Assembly: GCA_038240605.1 (NCBI GenBank)
Contig: JBBSDP010000016.1
Coordinates: 22,739-86,738, forward strand
Direction: 5' to 3'
DNA from: JBBSDP01 sp038240605
Lineage (GTDB): Bacteria; Planctomycetota; Phycisphaerae; Tepidisphaerales; Tepidisphaeraceae
DNA length: 64,000 nucleotides
In this document: positions 37,201 through 45,484 of the stretch, piece by piece
Layout: the number at the start of each line of letters is the position of its first letter
How positions within the stretch are numbered: the stretch's first letter is position 1
The notes under the pieces: generated by a model
Told to the model about the DNA's origin: nothing
Database searches by the model: none
The model's input: the letters and a program-made list of their open reading frames with translations, nothing else
Translations under genes and position numbers: made by a program

Positions 37201-37590
37201 CTGTCCCTCGTCATTCTTTTCGCGATACCCCTCGTCGCGCGCGTCCTTCACGAGGTGGGCGATGCGATCCAGCGCCCAGTCGAGCGTCTTGTACTCCCAG
37301 CGGTCGGAATACGGCGCCCGCCACATCACCTTGCGAACGCGGTGCGGATTGTGATGGAGCTGGAAGATGTTGGCGCCCTTGGGGCAGAGCGTCCCCTCAT
37401 TGATCGGGCTGTTGGGGTTCCCCTCGATGTCGATGACCTCGCCACCCTTGACGTGAATCTGCGTCGCGCAGCCGACGGCGCAGTATGGGCAGATGCTGTC
37501 GACCACCGTCGACCCCCGCGTGCGCGGGTGCTTATCGAGCGTGTTCCGGCTGTAAGGCTGCGGAGAACGAAAGAGCGGAAGCGAAGCCAT
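34246..37590 (-). CDS. Selenocysteine-containing formate dehydrogenase, catalytic (alpha) subunit; TGA at 37069-37071 read as Sec174
   Basis: The gene is one continuous frame of 1114 codons only if the TGA at 37071-37069 is read as selenocysteine. It oxidises formate with a molybdenum or tungsten bis-pterin cofactor. Residues 34-69 hold the 4Fe-4S motif CPYCAVGC...CPKG. The surroundings NQARI-U-HSASVPGLGASFGRGAATN match the FdnG/FdhF active site, where Sec is followed by His and GRGA-TN. Later blocks include MGSNMAEAHPVGFRW and RYTPEMVANICG. A low-complexity insertion at about residues 315-375 (GGATRPEAQGPGG...) breaks the usual pattern. No Tat signal is visible. The usual catalytic-subunit parts appear on both sides of the TGA, so it is not a pseudogene by eye. 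Confidence 0.9.
37039..37071 (-). promoter_or_regulatory. Sec codon with bacterial SECIS hairpin
   Basis: After the TGA (37071-37069), eleven bases (CATAGCGCATC) lead to a stem: GGTGCCC (37057-37051) pairs with GGGCGCC (37045-37039) around a GGTCT loop. The loop and the preceding CATCGG are as I remember them in the E. coli fdhF element (GGTTGCAGGTCTGCACC). Loop GGU and spacing are what SelB recognises. One G-U pair is present in the stem. Confidence 0.85.
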
Positions 37591-37682
37591 ACGTGCGTCC
37601 TCTTCGTGTTAGACTTTAGCCAGATCAATCTATCGCAGGGGAAGTGAATGGGGAAAGCGTTTTTGTCACAGTTCGATTAAAA

Positions 37683-37887
37683 AGAAGAAGTTGAACCGCC
37701 AAGGCCGCCAAGGCGCCAAGAAACGAAATACGAGCTAATTCACGCGCAGACGCCGAGACCACGGGGACCAGACAACCAGAGTGTTTTTTTACTCTCTCGG
37801 CGTGCGCTACCTCTCCGTGGTCAAAATTGACTTCCAAAGAATGCTTGGCGTCTTGGTGGCCTTGGCGGTGCAACTCTTTCTCCTCCT
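37683..37887. repeat. Intergenic inverted-repeat element (CCGCCAAGGCCGCCAAGG type)
   Basis: Left arm (37690-37720, GTTGAACCGCCAAGGCCGCC...) and right arm (37844-37874, CTTGGCGTCTTGGTGGCCTT...) are inverse complements over 31 bases with three mismatches. Between them, the shorter segments CGCCGAGACCACGG (37751-37764) and CTCGGCG...CCGTGGTC (37796-37822) pair again. The whole element is about 200 bases and resembles a non-autonomous mobile palindrome. An 82-codon frame overlapping it is not protein-like. The formate dehydrogenase start codon lies 93 bases to the left. Confidence 0.7.
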
Positions 37888-37908
37888 TGGCGGCTATGAT
37901 CGCCCCCG

Positions 37909-39321
37909 ATGCATGAAAGTCTGGAGGAGGCGCCGGAGGCGAGGTCGCGGGCGACGAATCAGGTCAAGCTGGTTCCGGACCGTCTGCTGCGCGCGCTGCT
38001 CTGGCTTTCGCTGCCCGTCCTGGCGGAAAACGTCCTTCACATGCTGGTCGGGCTGACCGACGTCTACCTCGCCAGCCACCTGCCCAACCGCACGATCGCC
38101 GCGGCGGCGACGGCTGCTGTCGGGTCGATCACTTATGTCCTGTGGCTGATCGGATTGATCTCCGGCGCGGTCGGGACCGGCAGCACGGCCATCATTGCCC
38201 GGGCGAAAGGCGCGCGTCACCAGTCGCTCGCCAACAGCGTGTGCGGGCAATCGGTCACCGCATCGGTACTCATCGGGCTGGTATTTATGACCGGCGTGAT
38301 GCTCTTCGCCCGACCGATCGCCGACCTGATGCACCTGAGCGGCGAGGCTCACGACTTTGCCCTTTACTACCTCCGCATCCTGAGCATCTCGCTCCCTTTC
38401 AGCATCCTGATGTTCGTCGCCAATGCGTGCTTGCGCGGGGCGGGTGATTCGGTGACGCCGGCCATTGCGATGATCGTGGTGGATGTCGTCAACATGGTCG
38501 TGAGCGCGGCGCTGACGCGCGGGTGGGCCGGTTTGCCTGTCATGGGATTCCGTGGAATCGCGATCGGCACCGTCGTCGCCTATGCGGCAGGTGGGGCGCT
38601 CCAGTTCGGCGTGCTGGCCAGCGGGCTCGGACGCCTGCGCCTGTTCTATCACCGGCTTCGCCCGCACTGGACCACGCTACGGCGGATCCTGCGGATCGGC
38701 TTGCCCAGCGGGCTTGAGGGGATGCTGAGCTGGCTGGCGTCGTTCGTGATCGTGATCCTGATCAATGGGATCGACGCCAGTAATGTCCTGCCCGCCGCTC
38801 ACATCATCACGGTTCGGATCGAGAGCCTGAGCTTCATGGGCGGCCTCGCCTTCGCCACGGCGGCGGCAACGATGGTGGGACAGAGCCTGGGGATGAACGA
38901 TCCAAAACGTGCGGTACGGTCCGCTTATCTCGCGCTCGCCATCGGCGGCGGAATCATGACGCTCTGGGGCCTCGTCTTCCTGCTCTTCGGACGCCAACTC
39001 ACAAGCGTCCTTTCCAATGACCCGCGGGTGGTGCCTCTAGCCGCCCAATGCCTGTTCATCACCGCCTTCGCGCAGCCGGGCTTCGCGGCCGCAATGATCT
39101 TCGGCGGCGCGCTACGCGGCGCGGGCGACACCCTGATCGTGATGTTCATCAACCTCGCCAGCATCCTCGGCATTCGGCTGACCGCCGCGCTCGCCGTCGC
39201 GCATTGGCTGCATGGCGGGCTCGTGGCCATCTGGATCGTCCTCGCCACGGAGCTGACGATCCGCGGCGCTCTAATCTTCGGACGCTTCCTGCACGGCGGG
39301 TGGCGACACGCGAAAGTGTGA
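37909..39321 (+). CDS. MATE-family multidrug/cation antiporter
   Basis: The 470-residue protein has twelve hydrophobic segments with MATE-type landmarks: LLRALLWLSLPVLAENVLHM near the N-terminus, LTDVYLASHLPN, VGTGSTAIIARAKGA, and the internal repeat with GLPSGLEGMLSWLASFVIV and ATMVGQSLGMNDPKRAVRSA. It exports organic cations in exchange for sodium or protons. Its substrate is unknown. A second MATE gene of different sequence lies at 41121-42563. The two are separated by the restriction genes. Confidence 0.9.
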   Translation: MHESLEEAPEARSRATNQVKLVPDRLLRALLWLSLPVLAENVLHMLVGLTDVYLASHLPNRTIAAAATAAVGSITYVLWLIGLISGAVGTGSTAIIARAKGARHQSLANSVCGQSVTASVLIGLVFMTGVMLFARPIADLMHLSGEAHDFALYYLRILSISLPFSILMFVANACLRGAGDSVTPAIAMIVVDVVNMVVSAALTRGWAGLPVMGFRGIAIGTVVAYAAGGALQFGVLASGLGRLRLFYHRLRPHWTTLRRILRIGLPSGLEGMLSWLASFVIVILINGIDASNVLPAAHIITVRIESLSFMGGLAFATAAATMVGQSLGMNDPKRAVRSAYLALAIGGGIMTLWGLVFLLFGRQLTSVLSNDPRVVPLAAQCLFITAFAQPGFAAAMIFGGALRGAGDTLIVMFINLASILGIRLTAALAVAHWLHGGLVAIWIVLATELTIRGALIFGRFLHGGWRHAKV

Positions 39322-39500
39322 CAAAGCCACCGCGATTTTGTGCGCCGCGTTACAAATGGTCTGTTGGTTGCGCTGCTTTCCTATCAGGTGTCGCCGCTCG
39401 GTACCAAAAGCCGTGGAAGGCGTAAGATCAAAGGTAAAGCCTGATGCGCCCCACGATTGCAGTTGACCTAATCGCGGCTTGCGCTAAAGTGCAACACGAG

Positions 39501-40157
39501 ATGTCAAATCCCTCCCTCGAACTTCCAGACTTGGCGGAATTCGTTCAGTTCCAGAAGTTCGGAACTGTCTTGGCTGATCCGCCGTGGCAATTTCAGAATC
39601 GTACGGGCAAGGTGGCACCGGAGCATCGCCGACTTGCTCGCTACCCGACAATGTCGCTTCCTGAAATCGCCGCGCTTCCAGTCAAGAAGATCGTTTGCAA
39701 GACTGCCCATCTCTACTTATGGGTGCCAAACGCAATGCTCCCGGACGGCTTGCGCGTGATGGACGCCTGGGGTTTCCGATACAAGACCAATATCGTTTGG
39801 CACAAGATTCGGAAGGACGGCGGCCCGGATGGACGCGGTGTCGGGTTCTACTTCCGCAACGTGACTGAATTGCTGCTTTTCGGCGTCAGAGGTGACAACG
39901 CACGAACGCTTGCGGCCGGTCGGCGCCAAGTGAACTACCTGGCGTCGCGAAAGCGCGAACACAGTCGCAAGCCAGACGAGCAATTTGCGCTAATCGAATC
40001 CTGCAGTCCCGGTCCATATATCGAACTCTTTGCTCGGGGCCTCCGAGAACGTTGGACCTTGTGGGGTAATCAGGCGAACGAGACCTACACCCCGAGTTGG
40101 CCGACCTACGCGAACCATTCGGGCCAAGATCAGCCAGAAACGTTATTCGCGAGGTAG
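39501..40157 (+). CDS. MT-A70-family N6-adenine methyltransferase (restriction partner)
   Basis: The product, about 218 residues from ATG 39501, has the catalytic VLADPPWQFQNRTG (DPPW) motif and a YPTMSLPEIAALPV block typical of MT-A70 enzymes, then HLYLWVPNAMLPDGLRVMDAWGFRYKTNIVW and PKPDEQF-like SRKPDEQFALIESCSPGPYIELFARG. The ATG at 39501 gives a better N-terminus than the 39444 start. The gene overlaps the convergent endonuclease by 15 bases. It probably protects host adenines in the site cut by the neighbour. The composition looks less GC-rich than neighbouring genes, which suggests recent arrival. Confidence 0.82.
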   Translation: MSNPSLELPDLAEFVQFQKFGTVLADPPWQFQNRTGKVAPEHRRLARYPTMSLPEIAALPVKKIVCKTAHLYLWVPNAMLPDGLRVMDAWGFRYKTNIVWHKIRKDGGPDGRGVGFYFRNVTELLLFGVRGDNARTLAAGRRQVNYLASRKREHSRKPDEQFALIESCSPGPYIELFARGLRERWTLWGNQANETYTPSWPTYANHSGQDQPETLFAR

Positions 40158-40928
40158 CCGCTCCTCAGACACGATGGTTGCCGGCAAACCGATGAGGACC
40201 AGCGGGCAGGGATTTCCAGCGCCCCGTGTGACCCGCTCTTCGAGCTTGCGCCAATGTGTTGTAGCTTCTCCGAATTTGTCGGCGCGAAACACCGAAACCC
40301 ATGCGTCGACGAATGACGCACCCGCTTTGACCTTCTCCTCGATGTGTCGCCTTTGCCGACGTGTCGGATGATATTCGTATTCCTCGAGTTCCGAAAGTTG
40401 GCGAATCCCTCGGTTCAAACCGAACCGGGTAAGTAGCGGCTTAATGTTGTCGTGTAGAGACGCGCCGCGTGTGATGATAACTCCGGCACTGATCCCGCCG
40501 TCGGCATGTAGTCGCTTAAAATTGTCGAGGTCTCGGTCGTAAAAAGGGTCCTTATTGTTCCATTCGATTTCCAGTGCCACTGTTCCCTTATCGAATCGCT
40601 TCACGTGATCGACCTCGTGACTCGTCGCTTGTGTCTCGACCTCGTCGATGAGCTTCCGAATGACGAACTCGCGCTTGATCCATCCCCGTTGAACAAGGGC
40701 TCGCCGAAGACGCTGGGTGAACGGGGTTTCGCCGCCGCCGCCACGGACGATCTCCTCCACATTGATTGTGAAGTCCGCGAGTGTTGCTTCAACTTCGGCC
40801 AATGCGTCCGGAAAGTCACTCGCCAATATCGCCTCAGAATGTGACGTGCACAGAACGTTGTATCCGCGTTCGCGCAAGCGCATTAGCGGCGGAACTTGAG
40901 GCCGGGGGTCCGGATTGATTTCAGTCAT
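40143..40928 (-). CDS. BglII/BstYI-type type II restriction endonuclease
   Basis: The 261-residue protein has the core of this family: RGGGGETPFTQRLRRALVQRGW, then HEVDHVKRFDKGTVALEIEWNNKDPFYDRDLDNF (an acidic active-site cluster) and GGISAGVIITRG. That block matches what I recall of BglII/BstYI-type nucleases, which recognise (A/R)GATC(T/Y)-like sites; the actual site here is not shown. The C-terminal part (EEYEYHPTRRQRRHIEEKV...) is basic. It is convergent with the methyltransferase, with 15 bases of overlap. Confidence 0.8.
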   Translation of the reverse strand: MTEINPDPRPQVPPLMRLRERGYNVLCTSHSEAILASDFPDALAEVEATLADFTINVEEIVRGGGGETPFTQRLRRALVQRGWIKREFVIRKLIDEVETQATSHEVDHVKRFDKGTVALEIEWNNKDPFYDRDLDNFKRLHADGGISAGVIITRGASLHDNIKPLLTRFGLNRGIRQLSELEEYEYHPTRRQRRHIEEKVKAGASFVDAWVSVFRADKFGEATTHWRKLEERVTRGAGNPCPLVLIGLPATIVSEERLPRE

Positions 40929-41120
40929 CGCCGGCGAGGTTATTCCGATGGCCCGGCGGTCAGCAAACGTGTTGCAGCGTGGAACCCGATCAGCCAGAAT
41001 GAATTGGCGAACCGACTTGGCGCCGAGTTGAGAATTTTCCCGCAGACCACGTCGACATCTGATTTTCTATTCGGCGGCTGATTCCCCTTCCTTGCTGTCC
41101 ATTCCGCTAGAATCCCCAAT

Positions 41121-42563
41121 ATGGGCGGATGGACGGAAACAGGTCTGCGTAACGGGAAGATGCCGCGCTCAGCGGTGGTGGAGTTGCTGACTCTGGCGGC
41201 GCCGACGGTGGCGCAGATGGCGTCGTACACCGTCATGCAGTTCATCGACACGCTGATGCTGGCGCGCGTTGGCGCAACCGAAGCGACCGCGGGGGCGAAC
41301 GCCGGCCTGTTCGCCTTCTCGGTCATCAGTTTTGGGATGGGCGTGCTGTTCGTCGTCAACACGCTGGTCAGCCAGAGCTTCGGCCGGCGCAGCTACGCGG
41401 AATGCGGCAAGTACCTCTGGCAGGGCGTCTGGTTCTCGATCCTCGTTGCGGTTTTCTTTCTGCCGGTGATGGCGGGGACGCGGCAGATTTTTTCGGGGAT
41501 GGGACATGAGCCGGTATTGGCGGTGCAGGAAGGGGTCTACCTGCGGATTGTCCTTTCGGCGTCGTTCCTGAAGCTGACGGGCGCCGCATTCGGACAGTTC
41601 CTGCTGGCGGTGGATCGCCCGGGTGTCGTGCTCCTGGCGACGGTCGGCGGCGTCGCGGTCAACGCGGTGGCGGCGTGGGCGATGCTCTTCGGGCACTTTG
41701 GCCTCCCGCGCATGGGCGTGGCGGGGGCTGCCTGGGGACAGAACATCGGCGTGGCGGTCGAGGCGGGGCTGCTGATCTATTTTGCTTTTCAGCAGCCGGG
41801 GCGGACGCGTTATGGCTTGCGGGCGTGGCGGCTTTCGAGGCCGCAGATGAAGACGCTGATCGCCGTCGGCTTCCCGTCGGGCGTTCAGATCGTCGCGGAC
41901 GTGCTCGCCTGGTCCCTGTTCAGCATGTGGGTGATGGGCCAGTACGGCACCAGGGTGATGGCCGCCAATACCTATATGATGCGCTACATGGTTGTGAGCT
42001 TCATGCCGGCGTTTGGCGTGGCGACCGCCGTCACCGCGCTGGTGGGGCGATACATCGGGCGGGGCGAGCCGGACACCGCGGCCGCCCGGGCGGCGCTGGG
42101 GTTCCGATTGACGGCCGGCTACATGTTGACCTGCGGCCTGTTCTTCTTCCTCGGGCGTAACCAATTGATCCGGCTGTTCACGGCGGACCCGGAGATCCTC
42201 CGTACCGGCACGATGCTGCTGATCTTCGCCGCGATCTACCAGTTTTTCGACGCGCTCTACATCATCTACAACGGCGCGCTGCGCGGCGCGGGAGATACCT
42301 TCGTCCCCGCCCTCGCTACCGGCATTCTCTGCTGGGGAATCACCGTGTTCGGAGGATTCGGCATCGCTCGCATGTGGCCGGCGTTCGGGCCGGCGGGGCC
42401 GTGGCTGGCGGCGACGGGATATGGTGTGATCCTCGGCATCTTCATCTACACGCGCTTTCGACGCGGCCACTGGCGGACGATCCACTTGGACCCCGGCACG
42501 CCGGCCGATACAGTACCCCGCTTCAACGTACGGCCTCAAAATGAGACGGTGCAGGCGCAGTGA
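41121..42563 (+). CDS. Second MATE-family exporter (NorM-like)
   Basis: The 480-residue protein starts with MGGWTETGLRNGKMPRSAVV and then twelve hydrophobic segments: LAAPTVAQMASYTVMQFIDTLMLARVG, GFPSGVQIVADVLAWSLFSM and VTALVGRYIGRGEPDTAAARA are MATE-like. It is more like NorM than the gene at 37909. Its stop (42561-42563) overlaps a possible GTG start of ileS, so the two may be co-transcribed. The last 30 residues (PADTVPRFNVRPQNETVQAQ) are a polar cytoplasmic tail. Confidence 0.88.
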   Translation: MGGWTETGLRNGKMPRSAVVELLTLAAPTVAQMASYTVMQFIDTLMLARVGATEATAGANAGLFAFSVISFGMGVLFVVNTLVSQSFGRRSYAECGKYLWQGVWFSILVAVFFLPVMAGTRQIFSGMGHEPVLAVQEGVYLRIVLSASFLKLTGAAFGQFLLAVDRPGVVLLATVGGVAVNAVAAWAMLFGHFGLPRMGVAGAAWGQNIGVAVEAGLLIYFAFQQPGRTRYGLRAWRLSRPQMKTLIAVGFPSGVQIVADVLAWSLFSMWVMGQYGTRVMAANTYMMRYMVVSFMPAFGVATAVTALVGRYIGRGEPDTAAARAALGFRLTAGYMLTCGLFFFLGRNQLIRLFTADPEILRTGTMLLIFAAIYQFFDALYIIYNGALRGAGDTFVPALATGILCWGITVFGGFGIARMWPAFGPAGPWLAATGYGVILGIFIYTRFRRGHWRTIHLDPGTPADTVPRFNVRPQNETVQAQ

Positions 42564-42565
42564 AT

Positions 42566-45442
42566 ATGGCGACGCAAACCGAAACCAGAAAGAGCTACAA
42601 GGAGACGCTGAACCTGCCGCAGACCGCCTTCCCCATGGAGGCGAAGCTGGTGGCGAGCGAGCCGGCCCGGCTGCGCAAGTGGCAGGAGATGGGGCTCTAC
42701 CGGCGGATCCTGGAGGCACGCGCCAACGCTGATGCGTGGATCCTGCACGACGGCCCGCCGTTCGCGAATGGCGACATCCACGTCGGCCACCTGATCAACA
42801 AGACGCTGAAGGACGTGATCCTGCGCGTTCGCACAATGCAGGGACTTCGCGCCCCGTACGTACCCGGCTGGGACTGCCACGGGTTGCCGATCGAGCACAA
42901 GATTCAGCAGGAGCTGGGTCCGAAGCTCCGCGAGATGAGCATTTTGGACGTGCGGCAACGCTGCTTCGCGTACGCCGACAAGTTCGTTCACATTCAGAGC
43001 CAGCAGTTTCAGCGGCTGGGAATCCTCGGCGACTGGGAGCACCCGTATCTAACCATGCGCCCAGATTACGAGTCGGCGACGCTTGAGGTGTTTGCCCGCT
43101 TCGTGCAACTCGGCCTGGTTTACAAGCAACTTAAGCCGGTCCCCTGGTCGGTCTCGAATCGGACGGCCCTCGCCGACGCGGAACTGGAATATCAGGACGT
43201 GACGGACAACAGCGTCTACGTCGAGTTCAAGGCCGTCGAAAATTCATCGTTAGCGGCCGCGCTCGAGCTAAATCCGGCCGCCGACGTTCGCTTCATCGTA
43301 TGGACAACAACACCTTGGACTTTGCCTGCGAACTTGGCGATCGCCGTTCATTCCGACGTCACGTACGCAGCGGTGCGTTACATGTCCGGCGGCACCGTAC
43401 GCATCGGCGTTGTCGCATCGGATTTGGTAGAGCGCGTTTTTGCGAAACGCCCCGAGGGCGGCGGCGTCGTGCTCAATACGTTTGCGGGCAGGGATCTCAT
43501 AGAGCAGCAGTATCGGCACCCGTTTATCGCCCGCAACGGGCGGATCGTGGCTGCCGATTACGTGACCACGACCGACGGCACCGGGCTTGTTCACACCGCA
43601 CCGGGCCATGGTGAAGAGGACTACGACACGGGGGTCCGCGAAAAGCTGGACATCTATAGCCCCGTCCTGCCTGACGGGCGGTTCGATGCGACCGCGCCAG
43701 AGTGGATTGTCGGCAAGACAGTCTGGGAAGCCAACCCGATCATCACCGCCCGGCTTGCCGAATCAGGCGTTCTCTTTGCCGAGGAGAAGATCGTCCACAG
43801 CTACCCCCACGACTGGCGGAGCAAGACGCCGATCATCTTCCGCGCCACCGAGCAGTGGTTCATCGCGATGGATATGCCGTTCGCGCTGGAGGGCGATTCG
43901 GGCGCACCGCGTTCGTTGCGCGACCGGGCGCTTCAGGCGTGTAACGACGATGTGGCGTTCATCCCCGAGTGGGGACGGCATCGCATCGCGGGGATGCTAC
44001 AGAACCGGCCGGATTGGTGTGTCTCGCGGCAGCGGGCGTGGGGTTTGCCGATTCCGGTCTTTTATAATGAACGTGGCGAAGCGCTGCTGACGCCGGACTC
44101 GGTGCGCGCAGTGGCGGCGCGCTTTGTCGATAAGGGGAGCGACGCGTGGTTCACCGATTCGCCGGCAGAATTGCTTGGGCCGGGCTTCAAATATCCGAGT
44201 GGGTTTGAGGCGGCCGGTCTTCGCAAAGAGAAAGACATCTTTGATGTCTGGTTCGAGAGCGGGAACTCGTGGCATGCCGTCCTCCAGGCACGGCCCGATT
44301 TGAAATTTCCCGCCGACCTGTACGTCGAAGGGTCCGACCAGCATCGCGGTTGGTTTCAACTCTCGCTTTTGCCGAGCCTGGTCTTCACCGGCTCTCCGCC
44401 GTTCAAGGGGGTGTTGACGCACGGGTTCGTGGTGAAGCCGGACGGCACGAAGGTTTCCAAGAGCGACAAGGAGTACGTGACCGCGACGCAGGAGGTCGAG
44501 CGGCACGGGGCGGATTTGCTGCGGCTGTGGAGCTGTAGCGTCGATTACCAGGGGGACATTCCCGCCAGCCCCAAGGCGCTCCAGGAGTTCGGGGACAAAT
44601 ATCGAAAGATCCGCAACACGCTGCGCTTCCTCGTCTCGAACCTCTTCGACTTTAACCCGGAGACGGACGCGCAGGAGATCACGCCGAGCAGCCTGGACGG
44701 CTGGGCCGCCGCTGAGCTGGACACGCTGATCCGCGAGGTGCGCGAGGCCTACAACGTCTATCAGCTCCATCGCGCCTTCCGCCTGCTCCACGATTTTTGC
44801 GCGGTGCGGATCAGCGCCGTTTACGCCAACGCGATGAAGGACCGGCTCTACTGCGATGCCCCCACGTCGCCACTGCGACGGCGTGTGCAGACGGTGATCC
44901 ACCGGATGCTGCTGGCGCTGACGAAGTTGCTGGCTCCGATGATCGTCTTCACCGCCGACGAAACCTGGGAATACATCGTCCACAAGCCGGCGGCAGACGC
45001 GTCGCTCCCCAGCGTTCATCTGGCATTGTTTCCCGAGCCCACGGGCGTCGAAGTAACCGATGCCCAGCGGGAAGAGTGGCGAATGCTGATGGAGATGCGC
45101 GATCAGGCGACGCTCCAGCTCGACCAGCTCAAGAAGTCGGCCGGATTGAACAAGGCGATTGACGCGGAGATCGTTTACCAGGTGGACGATGACGCGCTGC
45201 GGCGTCGTCTACAGGCGTACGGCCCCGACCTGGAAGACCTCGTCGGCGCCGGCTTCCACTCGCTGGCGGAAATAGGGACTGAGGGGCCGGCCGTCGTGGT
45301 GAAGATGGTGGACCGCCGCGGTGATTACCAGGCCTGTGCCCGAAGCTGGAAGCGCCGCCCGGACGTGGGCAAGGATCCTGAATTTCCCGATTTGTCCCTC
45401 CGCGATGCCGCCGCGGTGCGCGCCCGGAAGGGCGCTTCGTAA
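42566..45442 (+). CDS. ileS: Isoleucyl-tRNA synthetase, C-terminal zinc cysteines mostly lost
   Basis: It charges tRNA-Ile with isoleucine. The 958-residue product has PFANGDIHVGHLINKTLKD (the HIGH-type motif), GWDCHGLPIEHK, the editing-domain stretch WTTTPWTLPANLAI, and KPDGTKVSKSDKEYV (the KMSKS motif). The C-terminus reads CARSWKRRPDVG...PDLSLRDAAAV; in the zinc-binding form this would be CxRCWKRRPDVG...DLCxRC, so three of the four cysteines are absent. The start is ATG 42566; a GTG at 42560 overlapping the MATE stop is in frame and possible. Confidence 0.93.
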   Translation: MATQTETRKSYKETLNLPQTAFPMEAKLVASEPARLRKWQEMGLYRRILEARANADAWILHDGPPFANGDIHVGHLINKTLKDVILRVRTMQGLRAPYVPGWDCHGLPIEHKIQQELGPKLREMSILDVRQRCFAYADKFVHIQSQQFQRLGILGDWEHPYLTMRPDYESATLEVFARFVQLGLVYKQLKPVPWSVSNRTALADAELEYQDVTDNSVYVEFKAVENSSLAAALELNPAADVRFIVWTTTPWTLPANLAIAVHSDVTYAAVRYMSGGTVRIGVVASDLVERVFAKRPEGGGVVLNTFAGRDLIEQQYRHPFIARNGRIVAADYVTTTDGTGLVHTAPGHGEEDYDTGVREKLDIYSPVLPDGRFDATAPEWIVGKTVWEANPIITARLAESGVLFAEEKIVHSYPHDWRSKTPIIFRATEQWFIAMDMPFALEGDSGAPRSLRDRALQACNDDVAFIPEWGRHRIAGMLQNRPDWCVSRQRAWGLPIPVFYNERGEALLTPDSVRAVAARFVDKGSDAWFTDSPAELLGPGFKYPSGFEAAGLRKEKDIFDVWFESGNSWHAVLQARPDLKFPADLYVEGSDQHRGWFQLSLLPSLVFTGSPPFKGVLTHGFVVKPDGTKVSKSDKEYVTATQEVERHGADLLRLWSCSVDYQGDIPASPKALQEFGDKYRKIRNTLRFLVSNLFDFNPETDAQEITPSSLDGWAAAELDTLIREVREAYNVYQLHRAFRLLHDFCAVRISAVYANAMKDRLYCDAPTSPLRRRVQTVIHRMLLALTKLLAPMIVFTADETWEYIVHKPAADASLPSVHLALFPEPTGVEVTDAQREEWRMLMEMRDQATLQLDQLKKSAGLNKAIDAEIVYQVDDDALRRRLQAYGPDLEDLVGAGFHSLAEIGTEGPAVVVKMVDRRGDYQACARSWKRRPDVGKDPEFPDLSLRDAAAVRARKGAS

Positions 45443-45484
45443 GCCTTGATCTACGCGCACGCCTGTGCGTTAACCCCCCGGCCC

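Noticed and set aside
37069..37590. A short independent gene at the N-terminal part of the formate dehydrogenase, or a frameshift
   Set aside because: The frame is identical on both sides of the TGA, and the codon sits exactly at the selenocysteine position with a SECIS hairpin, so one gene is far more likely.
37625..37873. 82-codon minus-strand frame in the intergenic region
   Set aside because: It falls inside the inverted-repeat element and its product has no protein-like features.
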